DNA of 64,000 nucleotides. Source: Patagioenas fasciata (lineage: Eukaryota; Chordata; Aves; Columbiformes; Columbidae). The notes beneath the pieces were generated by a model. It was not told the origin of the DNA. It saw nothing but the letters and a program-made list of their open reading frames with translations, and searched no databases. This document shows, piece by piece, positions 47,521 through 60,159 of the stretch. How positions within the stretch are numbered: position 1 is the stretch's first letter; each line of letters begins with the position of its first letter. The stretch lies in NCBI RefSeq assembly GCF_037038585.1, contig NC_092560.1, positions 58,521,049-58,585,048 on the forward strand, written 5' to 3'. The position numbers and the translations under genes were made by a program.

Positions 47521-50500
47521 GCCCAACAAACAAGCATCTAGATTGGTCTGACTTTAATAAAATAAACAAAGATCAGCAAACAGATATCAGATCTGAGTTT
47601 TTGCAGCTAACTAGAGGACCCGTCTAGACAGGAACCAGAAATGGGTTTTAGTCCTTAACTCCATCTGCTTGTTGGCCTAAGTCCTCATCCACTAACTGTG
47701 AAACTACTAGCATCTGTGGAATTGCCTGTGTTCTTCTTCCAGATCAGTGAGTTGTGTTCTCTGTTTCACAGGATGCTTCTTCTTCCAAGCCTTAGGCAAT
47801 GTATGGAAAGAGTTAGTGAATCAAATTAATATTAGGGGTGTCAGATGCTTTTCAAAACTGCCCCATAATCTAATCAAATCACTTCGTTTAAACCAAATGC
47901 TTTAACGCATGCTTTATCACCAAGCAAATATACCTGTGTAACCAAGGGCGCATTTTACTAGTATTCAGTACAGTGCAAATTAGCAAGTAGGGTATAATTT
48001 CAAGATAATGAATGTTTGTCAATTACATTTACATTCCAGTAAATACACAAGGGCTAGATTTAGAAGTGATTTTGACAGGAAGGGAAACTTCTTCAGGGAG
48101 AATCAAGAGTGGAACAAACTACGATATGGAGAAAAGTACGGAGGGATTTGCACTGGCTTTTAATGCTCATACTCAAGATTTTTCAATAAGAAAATACTAA
48201 AATTGTGGAACAAAAAATAAGCAGCAAAGAGAGATGACACACAAGCAAGAAACATAGCAGTAGCATTTGCAATGAAGGCAAAAAGGTGAAGGGAGAAGTT
48301 CAAGGCAAATGAGAAGGCAATCAGTAGTACGGAAGGTTGTATTTTAATTATAATAAACGGAGACACTAACTGCTGACAATTATTTTCACAAATCCACTGT
48401 GAGAGAGATCTGATCACAGCAATCCATGCGCCAAAATACAACCACACACCTGACAACCACTGTCTCAGTGTCAATGTTACATGGGGAGGTAACAACCCAG
48501 CTGGGGTTGAGGCATTGCAAAGTCTCGGTTTGGGACGCAGGACTCCTGGACCTACTGCTTTGCAGGGAAATGCTGTAAACATGAGGCCCATGCATAAAAA
48601 GTAGGTAGTGGAAAGCAGCACCAACTTTGGCTTTGTTAACACAGGACGTAGCAAGTCTTTCTCAGCTTTTGCAAGAAAAACTGTAAGAGACCATGGAGAA
48701 GGGTCTTGACTTAAATACATGATCTCATGTATTTAGAGGTGGCTGTTTCAACGTGGGTGCTGTGGTGCTGGAGTAGCCCCCGTGTGTGTAATGCACCCTT
48801 CAGACAGCACAGTGTGGAGGTTTTCTTGTCTTTGCATCTACTCCGAGATGGTCTTCTTCCTCACTGCTCTGGCTCTGTGTAGGCAACCTATGGTGCATGT
48901 AGTCAGCAAGGGGCAGAGTCAAGCACTGGCTCCACCTGTGCTCGGAGCTGGCAGGAGTGGTCTGCAGCTGTTCAGTCGTTTTGGTGTACAGCTGTTCAGT
49001 ACTGGCAGGTCCTCCCAACAGCATCCTGGGTCAGGCTGTGAATGGGTTACTGCTCCAGGTGTGGGTAGAACAGCATATGACTGCCAGTCTATGGAGACAC
49101 CTCTCCAGGCTTTAGATTCCTTTCTCAGAGTTGACAGGCATTACCAAAACACTGCATGTGACTCATACAGTTGTCTCTATTAATGTTTTTTTGCCATAGG
49201 CATGTATCCTGATCCCATATCCAGTGCCAACATGTTTGGTTGCATCTCCCTGTGACTTTCAGGCATCTAAACCTTTTGTCAAAGCCTGTTCCAGCTCTCA
49301 CGGACAATAGCTGAGCTGCTGTTTGGGCACACACAGGAGGACCCTGTGGCCTGGGGTCTGTAAACACTAATACATCCACTTAACCTTAAGAATGTAAATT
49401 GGCCTGATCACTTTAGCAGGACTGCTTTACTAAGGCCTAATAATGAAACACATGTAATGGCTTTGTCTGTTTGGTTTGTGTGGTAAGGTGTGGATCTCAC
49501 GGGATTTGAGGATATGTTAGTTTTAAAAAACATTTCAATAGGGAGGTTTAAGAGAAGGGATTTTCTTTTTAAAGTAACATTTTTTAGAGATAATGACTCT
49601 AGTGATTTCCATTTCAGTATTTCATTGCTGCATGAAGTAGAAGTAATGAGGGATGCAATAAAAGGAATTATATCACTTACAGAAAAGTGTCCCCCTTGCT
49701 CAAAATCAGCAGGTCAGTTCTCTGCTTCAGGCCTTGGAGGTTTTAACTTTTAATGAATCCTGAGAGGATTTCATAGGACTATTTATTAATATAGACTGAT
49801 GCTGAATGCCTGTAAAGATTACATGGCTGCAAAGAGTTTTCTCTTGAAGGCAGTCTATATTGTTATGCTCTAATGGGGCAAAATGGCCTTCACTGTCCAT
49901 CAACAAAGAAGCAGCTCTGTAATTCCCTAACTCAGGTGGACCTCAGGTGGAAATAAACAGACAAAGGAGGTCTCTGGGCACATTTCAATTTGTCTTCCTA
50001 CTGTTGTTTGAATCCTTGGGTCATTTTGCACCATTTTTGTGGTGAGAGGTAAAGAGTATTACAATATCACAATTTAACCTCCGGTGCACCACTGCTCAGC
50101 CTTATAAAACCCCTGATTTAGTTCCTTTTTCTCTCCTCCTTGTTATTTCCTTTGAACTTTGTTGGTTTTCTAGGGATGACTGTGTAGCTGATAAAAGGTA
50201 TGTATGCAGCACCTTTATATAGTATTCTTCAGAAATCTAATTAGAGCTATCAAATATGCATTTACATTATCACAGTAATGGGCAACACAAACTCCATGAT
50301 GTTCTGGGGTGTCCAATGCAGAGCAAGTGCATTTCAACAAAACAAAGAGGAAAGGAAGAAATGAGGCTAAAACTAATAGGTGAATTACTTACACTGAGTT
50401 CTTTGTGTGAAAGTTGCTACTAATAAAATAGCTACAGATATATTTATTGATAAATGTTTTCTACCATTTTATTATTGTTTAGTCTGATAGTCTCCAACAT

Positions 50501-51026
50501 AGCTTCATTTGCACACATGTTCGCATCGTGTTCCTCTCTTTTCTTTTGTTATCAGGTTTGCTTCCCCTAGGGAAAGTTGGCCTTTGAATGGGCTCAGGAA
50601 TCTGGTGGTTCCAAGGTCTCTGTAGGGCTGGAGACTCTTGCTGCCCCTGAGAGGAGCTGGAATTACTTGAATCTGCTGTGAGGGGAGAGAATTTCACATA
50701 TTGTGGTGGACAGAGATAATTTGACCTATACCTACACCTTCAATATTGAGAAAAGGTTTTAGAAGCTTAAAAATTTGAAATAGTTTAAATAGATTAACAT
50801 CTATGATGGAGTTAGGTGCAGGCTCCATATCTTCAACACATTCAGTTTTTAAAGTGCTTAACTGCAAGAATACAGTCTTAGGACATTAATTAACCTATGT
50901 CATCTAGAAACTACGTAACTCACGTCAGTGGTTTGCTGACCTCAGTATCTCAATAGTGAGTGACATTATTTGATTGTAACTACTCACTTGTTTTCAAAGA
51001 GTGTAGCACCCAACAGAAAAACCATA

Positions 51027-51069
51027 CCAAACCAAACCAAACCAAACAACAACAAAAACACAAAAAAAC
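51027..51069. repeat. (AAACC)n / (AAC)n simple repeat
   Basis: Four to five aaacc units grade into aac units and an A-rich stretch. Confidence 0.8.
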
Positions 51070-52102
51070 CTCAACACCCTCCCTCCTCAACAAAACCCCC
51101 AGACTCCAAACAACACCACCACCATTTTCATTTAAAACTTAGCTTATAGGTTCAACTATATTGAAAATATAGTCTGTCCCAATTCCATGAATATTAGTTT
51201 TTGAAGTGAAATCAGAGACTTGTTTCCATGGAAAACGGTATGGAGATGCAACAGAATGTCAGGAACTCAGAGCTGATGGAGCCGACCTTTTCAGCAATTA
51301 CTTGATTGAAACATGTTTGCAAAGAGAGATGACAGTTGCTCTTTAAGGTATATATTTAATTGCCATTAAACAGGAAAGTATGTTAGGAACCTTGCTTTGT
51401 CTCTTGAGAGCACCTAAGAGGAATCATCAGCAACAGGGGCCTGAAGCCATGGATGTAGTTACAATCCATAATTATTCAAAGCCATAATTACTTTTTGCAT
51501 AACTTAATTTTACAACAGCTTACAGCAGTTTTTAGTAATGTAGCAATAAGTACCATGCTAACAATAGAAGTTACTAGAGAAGCCTTGGAAAGAACCACAT
51601 GTGAGTGGCATTTTGGCAGTTTGTTAATCCAGACTCACGGGATTCCAGGATGAAATATGATTTAGGCACACAGTTGGCAGTTGGCAATGAATCCTGATGT
51701 TCTGTTGTTGGGCTGGAGTTTAGCCAAGGCAAACAAAACGTAGTTATGTATGTTGTGTGTAGTCCCCACAACCAGCATGGGATTCCAGCACGTTGGAAGC
51801 CTTAACTGAGACAGTCCTTCAGTCTTCAGCGTTGTGCTGAAACAAATCCTCAAGGTGCACAGGAAAAGGGAACACACACTGAAGAGAGAAACTCAGCAGA
51901 AAGGCCTGGGACGGATGACCCAGCAGGATAGCTCTTCATCTGCCCACTGAACAGTTATTTCCAGAGCTCACTCCCCACATGTTCACAACCACTTTCACTG
52001 CGCTTGCAAAGATAAATGAAATGGGAGATGTCTGATGAGCTGACTACTGGACTGAGATGTTAAGTGCATGGCTTGAGGTAAATCTCAGCAGATAAGCAGA
52101 AA

Positions 52103-52144
52103 GTTTTGTTTTGTTTTGTTTTGCTTCCCCCCCCACACACACAC
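52103..52144. repeat. (TTTTG)n followed by C-run and (CA)n
   Basis: A compound microsatellite: about four ttttg units, ten C (one T interruption upstream), then about six CA units. Confidence 0.85.
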
Positions 52145-55100
52145 TCTGAAGAACATCTTAAAACCCTGTGCTTTGTACAGCTAAAATGAAGCTGTGGGTT
52201 CACTGTCAGAATATTCCACTTGCCTGGACAACAGCATTTCATACTGGAGTCTAAACAAGGGTTGCTTGTTGCAGTGTGCAGGGAACAGGCACATGAACCA
52301 AATCACTTCCCTTTCCTCACTCCTTCCTCCCCTATCCTTCCTCTGAGTTCCATTGCAGAGAGAAACTCCTGAGGGTCAAACCTTCCTTTTATAAACTACC
52401 TACTGCAATTGTCAGTCACGTACGGAATCCTGATGGTTTCCCCTGTATCACTGTGAGAACCATTGCTCTAATGCATTCAGAAACATCTCAGTACTGATAT
52501 GACTGAGCAGGCAACAAGATTGGGATCTTTCTGGGATACTGGCTGAAAAGCTAGAAATAACAGAGAAGAAATATAGGAAGAAAAATTAAGTTGTTTCTAT
52601 ACCTCCAGACTTCTGCTCTGTGAGCTTCGAACAAAGCTGGGACACAATTTTCTCTTTGGGAGGAGGTTAGAGGCCTTGGTTCCCAGGAACCTCTCATCAT
52701 TTTGCAACCACAAAATGGAAACAAATTTTCACTAAAATACATTCAAACAAATTTCTCCCATCTATTTCAAAGAGTAACTCAAAAATGTGGTAAATCTTAT
52801 TCAGACCTCTGACACTTCCAAAAGGGTCATTTTTTTTGTTAACATAATTAATCACACCTTTCTCAGTTCATCCAACTGGGTATCACAGTGAATACATCCT
52901 CTCTGGAAAAGTATTTAGTCCAGTATGCCCTCGATGTCCAAGTCTCTGTGTTCCTTAGCTAAGAAGGTTTCTCTAACTACTCCTTTGGTTTAAACAAAGA
53001 TTTCCTAGAAACCTATCTAAAGAGCAGTTTCGTTTACCTCTCTCTCTCACTGACATGCCAACAACCTGTGATCTGTTGCATTTAAGAGAATTTTCTATGA
53101 TCATCTCTCGTGGTCTTCCTGTTTGCCAGAACCTGGTGTGAGCTAGCATCACCCCTTGTCAGCAGTCATTTGGCAAGGAGCCTCCTCATTATCACATCCT
53201 GAGATACCTGAGCCCTACAAGTATCAGTGGTCCTTGTTCAGCAGCCCCGATGTGATGAATACAGCTTTTCCTGAAATGTGTTTTTTCAGGCAGTGCTTAA
53301 TTCTCTGATAACACTGTGCGCTTGCTATTGATGTCCAAATCTCACCTTCAAACTATGAGCTCATATTTTATCTTGATAAATTCCGAAGTTTGATGATAAT
53401 GACAAATCCGTACCAAAAGACCTTAAGGAGAGTGGATGAGAAGAAAATAAGTTATCATGGGGTTGAGAACCTGCATACCAGCTCTCAAGGATGTACCAAA
53501 CAATAACATATCAGCACCATCTGCTGCCACCAGGGACAAACTACATGGTTTCTACATGATGGCTTCAGAATATTTTTAGTGAGCTACAAAAATTGACCTA
53601 TGTTTTTAGTATGTAAGTGAAATAATTGAGCAGTTGATTGCACAGGTTCCATAATGAGGACCCTAAAATGAGTCCACAGTGAGAAAGAAATGTAGACACC
53701 AAACCAAGATGACTTTTCCATTTCACTTTGAAGACATGTTAGTGGGATGCTGGAAGCATTTTAGAAGTGATATGCTTAGCCATGGACAGCTTTTGTAAAC
53801 CAAAACTAATTTGTTTAAAATTCAGTTACAATTTCTAAGTAACAACAGAGCTTTTACTTACCACATCATTTCCAAAATACCAGGCGCTTCAAATGAAGGA
53901 GAGAGTATTAAGGGTATCTTCAATGTTATAATACCTGCCTAACAATCCAACTCATCCTTCTTAACAAACACAAAGCAATTCAGGCTTGTCTACAGCACTT
54001 CAGTTATTTCTGGATTTTGTTTACCACGGACTTCATATGAGGATCTACTTATTTTAAGTCTACGAGCAAACATAGTATCTTGCCATGTTTTCCACTTGCT
54101 AATCAGTGTTCAGAAGGAGTTTTACAGAAAAAGAGCTCCAAATATTCTCTTGTAACTTGTTTATGGCGCATCCATGCAAGAGTTGAAGGTTCATGGGCGG
54201 GAATTGCTACTTGTAACACCAGTTATTTAGTATTCAATACCTTGTTCTGCATTAATTAATCCTAATTCTAATTATCTCAAACAAAAACTTATTGACTTTG
54301 AAAGACTTTTGGCTTTTATTCCAGTTTACAACCTTACAGCTCTCAGACTGCAACCTCTTTCCTCCCACTGTCAAACACATTGCATGGCTACAGGTTTGCT
54401 TCTCTGAAATAAAACTTCTCAGTGTGAGCAAGAGCTTTGTTAAGAGGCCCAAACACTGGTCTGATAGGTAACAGTTCCACACACTTCACCGGAGTGTTGC
54501 TGATTCATGAAGTGAGCCTGCTTTGTGGTGTGTGCCAGCAGCTGCTGTTGGGCAGGGTAGCACTAGTTGGCTGTGCTTGCTGAACGTTAGTGTTTCAGGA
54601 AAAGCCCAGATTCAGTTAAACGAACAACTGAAGTGTTGCAAACAATCCTTTGCGGCAGTACTCTACCAAAGCGTTGTGTGTTGTTTGTTTTACAGAATGC
54701 ACTAAAATTGTGCTGAGTGACTCAGTCACTTCGTACCCTGGGTGTGCCTAGCTGTGTCCTCACTGATACAAAGTGAGATAATAAAATGGCCCTTTCAAAA
54801 TAGTTTTACTTTGATTTGGCAAAACAGCTCTATCATCTGCTATTTAATTACTGTCTGTAACTCAGCCATCAATAAAAATATTCTCCTCCATCATCTTGCT
54901 TACATGATGTTCTTGTGCAGATCTGATGTGTGCAGCTATAGAAATAGAGTTGTGTGGGAAACGGTACTTTACACTAGGAGATTTTTGCAGGATTTTTTTT
55001 TGTTGCTTAAATAGTACTTTTCCAACTGAAAATTTAGAAACATCTCCCGTTTTCCTGGAAGAAAAAAGTGAAACTCTAAGACAGTGGGAAAGCAAAGACG

Positions 55101-56329
55101 TGGGAAAGCAAGATGTGCAGTTCCAGCCACCTGGATGATAAGGGAAGATCAATACCAAAACAACCGTCTGGACGGTCAAAGAAGAAATAGTACTAACATA
55201 ATTAGATCATAGCAACTAGTCAAAATATAAAGGGCCATGGACAGGTTGTGTTGACGTACGTTTCTCATAATAGTGATATCCCAGACTCATGAGAACAGTA
55301 TCTTGGGCTGGATAACCGCCCCAAGTACATGTGATGTGTGAATGTTGTTGGGCCTGCTCTGTGAATGAGCGGGAATGTAACTGAAACAGACAGGAATGTG
55401 GTGTGTTTTTAATAACAAATACTGATAAAACATCTTAGTAAATCCTATAAACTGTCAATGGCTAATAAAGAGGGCCTCAGCTCTGTGGTCTGCCCGGCTC
55501 TACACTCCTTCCTGAACAAGATCTCTGCCTCTGCATTGCATCCCGTCTGCATCCTGATGCGTGTCGTTCCTCATTGTTGCAGCACTCTGTTTATTACTCT
55601 TAGAAAATAACACTTTTAATGTTGATTCTCAGAGCCAAAAGCCAGAAAGAGGGAAACTGGTTTCTTCTACATGCTGTGTGGCTCTCAGCCCTGTTTCTTG
55701 AAAGCCTAGGTGGCATCACTTCAAATTTTGAAAGGATACAAGGGCTGAAAAAGGACTGCCCTGTATTAGAAAAAAGAAAAAAAAAAGAAAAAAATTAAAG
55801 ATCTCTCTCTTTCCTATCTCTGAGGATTTAAGTAAACCCTACCCTGCAACAAAAACATCGGACTTCTTTCCTACCAAATCTGTGCTCAAGTTTTCTCAAG
55901 TGAAGTGAGTGCCTAAGGGCACATACAATACTCCTGTCACCTGCACTCCATAAAACACGTCCATAAGCAAATCATCTGCTGGGGATAAACTGATTCTTCA
56001 CACTCCCTCCTACCATTATGTTGAAGCAAATGATTGCAGGGTATGAGTCTGGTTGTGTTTGGCGGTGGTTAGGTTTTGCACAGTTCTGATTTTGGGGACC
56101 GTGGCTGGAGGACAGGCCACTGCACAGACATGCGGTGCCATGTGAGGCCTCAGCTCTCAGTATGGGCCAGCCAGGCCTGAACGCCTCAGCCAGGCTCAGC
56201 TCCCCAGGCCTGGCTGTGAGGCTGCTGCTGGGTGGTCGTGCCCGATCCCTGACTGCAGGCCAAAACCTCAGTGAGGAACAAACCCACATGAGGGGTTTTG
56301 CACGGGGAGTGTGCCCAAGCTGCCGTCGC

Positions 56330-57150
56330 CCCATTCTCCAGCCACGGGCTGAGGCGGCAGCACCTCGAGGGCATGGCACGACCATGGAGGCAGCCCCAGA
56401 GGGCACGGAGCTGACCCACCGGCCCGGCGGGGGCAGAGCGCGGCGCCCGGGCTGATGGCCTCGCCGCCGGCCCTTCCGCGGGGACAAGCCAGGGCCGCCG
56501 GGCACCGGCCGCGGCCCTACCCGCTCCCCGCCACCCCGCCTCCTCGCAAGCGGCTGAGGGACCCGCCGCGCCGCGCTCGTTTGCCGCCGCCCGCCGCCAC
56601 TCCTTGGCGCCGCCGGGCAGCCCGGGCGCGCTGCGTCCCGCCGGCGGGCCGGGCTGGGCTGGACTGGGCCGGGCCAGGCCAAGCCGCCTCGCCGGCCGCA
56701 CCTGCGGGCTGCTTAAAGGGCGTCGGCAGCCACCGGGGAGCGGTGTGGCGTGTGCGGCGGAGGGGCCGGCGACGCATCTCCGGCAGCAGCAACCGGCGCC
56801 CTGAGCGCTGGCTGGGCTTTAAGTTGCCTTTCCTATAGATTGCAATGCGTGTGGGCTGCCTTGTTCACACCTGCCGGGCCGTTTAGCCCTATGGGCTGGC
56901 GGTCTTTCCCCGCAGAGACCCACCCCGAAGTCAGGTCACCTCGGCTGGAGCAGCGGCAGGTTCAGTCAGCCGCTGTGGAGATGGAGGGGGAGCCAGGCAA
57001 ACCCGCTCGGAGATAGAGCAGGAGGGATGAGGATTTGCTGTGGGTAACGGTGCCCTGTGGGGACCTGGGGGATCACGAACGAGGAGCCGGCTTGGCAGGC
57101 CCTGCCCGGTCCCGAGAGCTGTGGCTCCCAGGGCAAGCTTGCAGCAGCCA
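56330..57150. promoter_or_regulatory. CpG island: presumed CDC20B / pri-miR-449 promoter
   Basis: Very CpG-dense block, the only one in the right third of the window, 1-4 kb upstream of the four miR-449-type hairpins on the plus strand. In mammals miR-449 lies in an early intron of CDC20B, a few kb after its start, with GPX8 on the opposite strand further inside; the same spacing is seen here. The promoter role is inferred from position and composition. Orientation is presumed plus. Confidence 0.7.
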
Positions 57151-57231
57151 GGCTGGGCAGAGGGTGATTTAAAGCGAAGAAACTGTGAGGCACGCGTTTG
57201 TTGAGTGTTGTGCCTCTGTGTTTGTTTCAAG

Positions 57232-57303
57232 GAAGAAGTGATGAGAACACCTGGAAAGGACACGGAGTGGAGCGAAGAGCAGAGCCTGCAGGGAGCGGCT
57301 GAG
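57232..57303 (+). CDS. Candidate short exon of the CDC20B / miR-449 host transcript
   Basis: A 72-nt block lies between a pyrimidine-rich acceptor (tgtttgtttcaag) and a good donor (GAG|gtaagg), just after the CpG island. It could encode EVMRTPGKDTEWSEEQSLQG then AAE, with an internal ATG at 57241. The acidic TEW.EEQ flavour is loosely reminiscent of the CDC20B N-terminus, but this is not a real match, and no WD-repeat exon of CDC20B is visible in the window. It may equally be a non-coding exon. Confidence 0.3.
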
Positions 57304-58061
57304 GTAAGGGCAGGCGCAGGCTGAGCTCCTCTCTTTACGTTTCTGGGGGAGGGAGAGGAAGAGACTGTCAAAAATCACTTATTTGGGGGATTTTTTTTTT
57401 TTTCCCCTATTAATCCTTACCACACTTCCTTAACTGCAGCATGTGAGAAGTCAGAAAAACAGAGATTATGGTGAAATGGCATCTGTTGAGGGGAGGAATC
57501 AAAAGCACCTGTGAGCTTCTCTCCTTCAGCACTAGAGGGACTACTTGCTGTTTAAAACCAAAAGGTACTTGATCTGACTGAAGGGGTTGTATGGATTTAC
57601 AGAGCTGCCTTTTTACGGTCAATGCAAGCTGACTTGTCCACATTTAGAAGCTGGTAAAGACAAAAGGAGCAACAAAGAACTCGTGTATAGTAGGAACATA
57701 GGTGGAAGACCTATTAATCACAAACAATATGCTTGCCAGTAAGAGGCAAAATACAAGGCAGCTGATGTAAATCACAAAAACTGGTGAGACTGCAATATGC
57801 AAACTGCTGGAGTGGGAGGTGAAAGCATAAAAGGAATTGACCACACTGAAAATACCGAAGCGGGAGATGAGCAATGGGCCCTTACATATAGTAACAGTAC
57901 AGAAATGTAGCCACCAGCATGCTGAGAATGTCACTCCAACATAAATATTTTATGTAAGTGACCCCATGGGAAAAGCCGTGTTGTTGAAGTGAGCACTGAC
58001 TGGGATCCACGAGAAGAGACTTTAGGAGGGTGGTGATGAGGGGCAACAAATGGCCAAAACT

Positions 58062-58150
58062 CAAGAGAATGTAACGGCCTGGCAGTGCATGTTAGCTGGC
58101 TGTTGTGTCTGATGTGTCAACAGCTGCTAGCTGTGCTCCATATTGTTTCA
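58062..58150 (+). ncRNA. MIR449: miR-449-family precursor hairpin 1
   Basis: The 5' arm has mature-like sequence at 58080-58101 beginning TGGCAGTGCATGTTAGCTGG, with the miR-34/449 seed GGCAGTG. The 3' arm (caacagctgctagctgtgct) pairs back through tagc/gcta and tgttg/caaca blocks around a loop near 58105-58118. Matches the family layout, with mature sequence on the 5' arm. First of four hairpins on the same strand. Confidence 0.85.
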
Positions 58151-58609
58151 TTCAAAAGCATCGTGGAAAACTCAGGTGGCCTCCTCTTGCTGTAGAACAA
58201 GCAGAAGTCAATTAGCGAATGCTTTTCTGTGGCTGATAACAGCAGCACTCAGGCAAGTATAAATGGTTTTGTGTTTTGTATGGAGCTGAGATTTATTTAG
58301 AGTGATTTAAAACCATTTTTTTAAAAAGCAAAGGGAAGGCTTTGAATTTGGTATTAATAGACTTTTATACACAATGTCTAAGGTGGTGGCTACTTTCCAG
58401 CATGACTTTAAAGGGCTTTCTATCAAAATGGATGTTGTAGGTAAAGTTTTACCTCCATCCAGCCTAAATCCATAAACTTGAATCTTGGGATCTTTATGTG
58501 TCCTCCATTACGTGACTTAAGTTGAGGTGCACTGTGTCTCATCACCTCAAGTTAAGTTGCACTATGGAGTAACCAATGTTAATTCTAATTTCAAAATAAC
58601 TTAAAATTG

Positions 58610-58720
58610 ACTATACTGAGTTAGACTCTGGGCTCATCTGGGCTAGGGTCAAGGTTCCACCAGGGACCATAAATGGATGCCCAAGGGAGAAAAGACTGAA
58701 GTAAATGTGTATGATGCTAA
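58610..58720. mobile_element. Small ancient interspersed-repeat fragment
   Basis: The stretch gggctcatctgggctaggg, accagggaccataaatgg, atgcccaagggagaaaagac resembles the same old reptile/bird repeat seen at 7840-8340. Short and highly diverged. Confidence 0.35.
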
Positions 58721-59035
58721 TTAAGTTGTGGAGACAACATACTATACTCGTGCTCATACAACTAAGGCAAGAAATTGTTTGCAAAACCATCCAGTTCCTT
58801 TTGCACAGTCTGGGATCTAATTCTAGTCATTCTCCACATAGGTTTTATACTATAATTCAGGTCTTACTGAATGAGAAACTTATCTGTGCTGTTTATTTCA
58901 TGACAGTATTTAGTACTTGAACATATACATACATATAACTTTAACCTCAAAAAAGGTGAGCAATGCTGAATTTAGGTAGAAAATAAGATATGTTTCCAGG
59001 TATGTTATTTCTTGAGACATCTTGCTCTGCCTGAA

Positions 59036-59116
59036 GTCTGTGTCTGGTAGGCAGTGTACTGCTAGCTGGCTACTGTATCTGGATGGAGCAGTCACTTCTC
59101 CACTGCCACCTGCTGC
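59036..59116 (+). ncRNA. MIR449: miR-449-family precursor hairpin 2 (449c-like)
   Basis: Mature-like 5' arm at 59048-59070 starts TAGGCAGTGTACTGCTAGCT, closest to mammalian miR-449c, with seed GGCAGTG from 59050. The pairing is less regular than in the others: ggcagtg pairs with cactgcc at about 59101-59107 and actgct with agcagt near 59087-59092, leaving a large terminal loop. The mature sequence is conserved by eye, so I keep the call despite the looser stem. Confidence 0.75.
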
Positions 59117-59194
59117 AGGGCTGGCTCACTGCTGTTTAGAGGTGGTTCCTGTGCAAAGTGCAAGGGTTCTAATTTCCAGGAGTGCAGGTGGTGC

Positions 59195-59278
59195 ATCTGT
59201 GTGTGATGGGATGGCAGTGTATGTTAGCTGGTTGAAATTCTGACATCAGCTAACATGCAGTTGCTATCCTTTTCCACA
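59195..59278 (+). ncRNA. MIR449A: miR-449a precursor hairpin
   Basis: Mature sequence at 59212-59232 starts TGGCAGTGTATGTTAGCTGG, matching miR-449a in family and arm. The 3' arm cagctaacatgcagttgcta gives a near-perfect stem (gggatggcag.gtatgttagctg against its partner) with a short loop attctgaca around 59238-59246. The best hairpin of the four. Confidence 0.93.
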
Positions 59279-59633
59279 TACCTTGATCATCGAAGTGGAC
59301 AGCTACTACTTCTGTATAAGGAATCTTTTGGGTCCACCTGATTATTGCTTATATTTGACAGGCTCATTTTTGGTATTGTAGCAGTAGCTTGTATTTCCAT
59401 TATCTACCGTTATCCAAAGACTTGTGAGAAATTTTAGTTGATTCAGACTCTGGTTTTCACCTGCTTTTTCAATACAAAGGAAGCAGAAATTTATAAATAC
59501 TTGAAACAGGTAAATAATTCAAACAATTTTAAGCTCTAGAAGTTTTCTTAAAGCAAAAGAAGTGATGTTAAAAACTTCAGATGAGTTTTAAATTTTGTGT
59601 TTTAAATTTTTTATAAGCATTTAGCAAAATGCA

Positions 59634-59672
59634 AGTGTGTGTGTTTTGTTTTGTTTTGTTTTGTTTTTTTTT
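59634..59672. repeat. (GT)n and (TTTTG)n simple repeat
   Basis: About four GT units, then four ttttg units and a T-run, between two miR-449 hairpins. Confidence 0.8.
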
Positions 59673-60159
59673 ACTGAGTAATTAGAAGCTGGAAAGACTA
59701 AAGGGCACTTTCACTAACTGCCTGAATGCTATATCTGAAAAATAATTTTTCTTCCATTCTATAAAAAGAGAAGTCAACTTTAGAGTTTTTCTTCTCCCCT
59801 TGCTTCTCCGAATAACTTAACTTGTGAACAGCAATACGTTGAAACAAGTGCACATAGCCTCACCAATTACAAACACGGTTTGAAGAGGACATAATATACT
59901 TCAGAAGAATAAAGGCTAGAAGCACACTGATCCTTTTGATTCATGTTACACTGCAAGCTTCTATCAGACATTGCCACAGGCAACAGAGTGTTACCTCTGT
60001 CCTCATCCTGGCACCTCAGGCAATTACAGCACGTGAAACTCCCTGTTATTACATGCTTTATCTGGGTGCTGCTATATGTGCATTGCAAAGTGAAGGTCTC
60101 CTAGGAAGAGAAAAGGCATCAGCATTTGTGAAGGCATGCAGAATTAGGGTGATCCTTGT

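Larger units (their letters stand above)
40800..56330. other. Intergenic region between MCIDAS and the miR-449/CDC20B locus
   Basis: About 15.5 kb at ordinary GC. I found no convincing exon chain. The open frames here lack recognisable motifs and splice context; the longest sound one is 186 codons on minus at 48160-48720. The region holds poly-A/T and CAAA/ACC-type simple repeats and a weak serine-dehydratase-like remnant near 41.2 kb. No CR1 copy was recognised. Given its position between MCIDAS and the miR-449 locus, enhancers are plausible but not visible by eye. Confidence 0.55.

Noticed and set aside
48160-48720. 186-codon minus-strand frame with hydrophobic C-terminus
   Set aside because: No recognised domain, no splice context; a frame this long is expected about once by chance in a window of this size.
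49490-49753. 87-codon plus-strand frame containing CPPCSKS
   Set aside because: A thioredoxin-like CxxC was considered, but flanking sequence shows no thioredoxin fold motifs and no exon borders.
54706-54728. Palindromic AP-1-like gtgactcagtcac
   Set aside because: A single short motif with no gene nearby; expected by chance at this scale.
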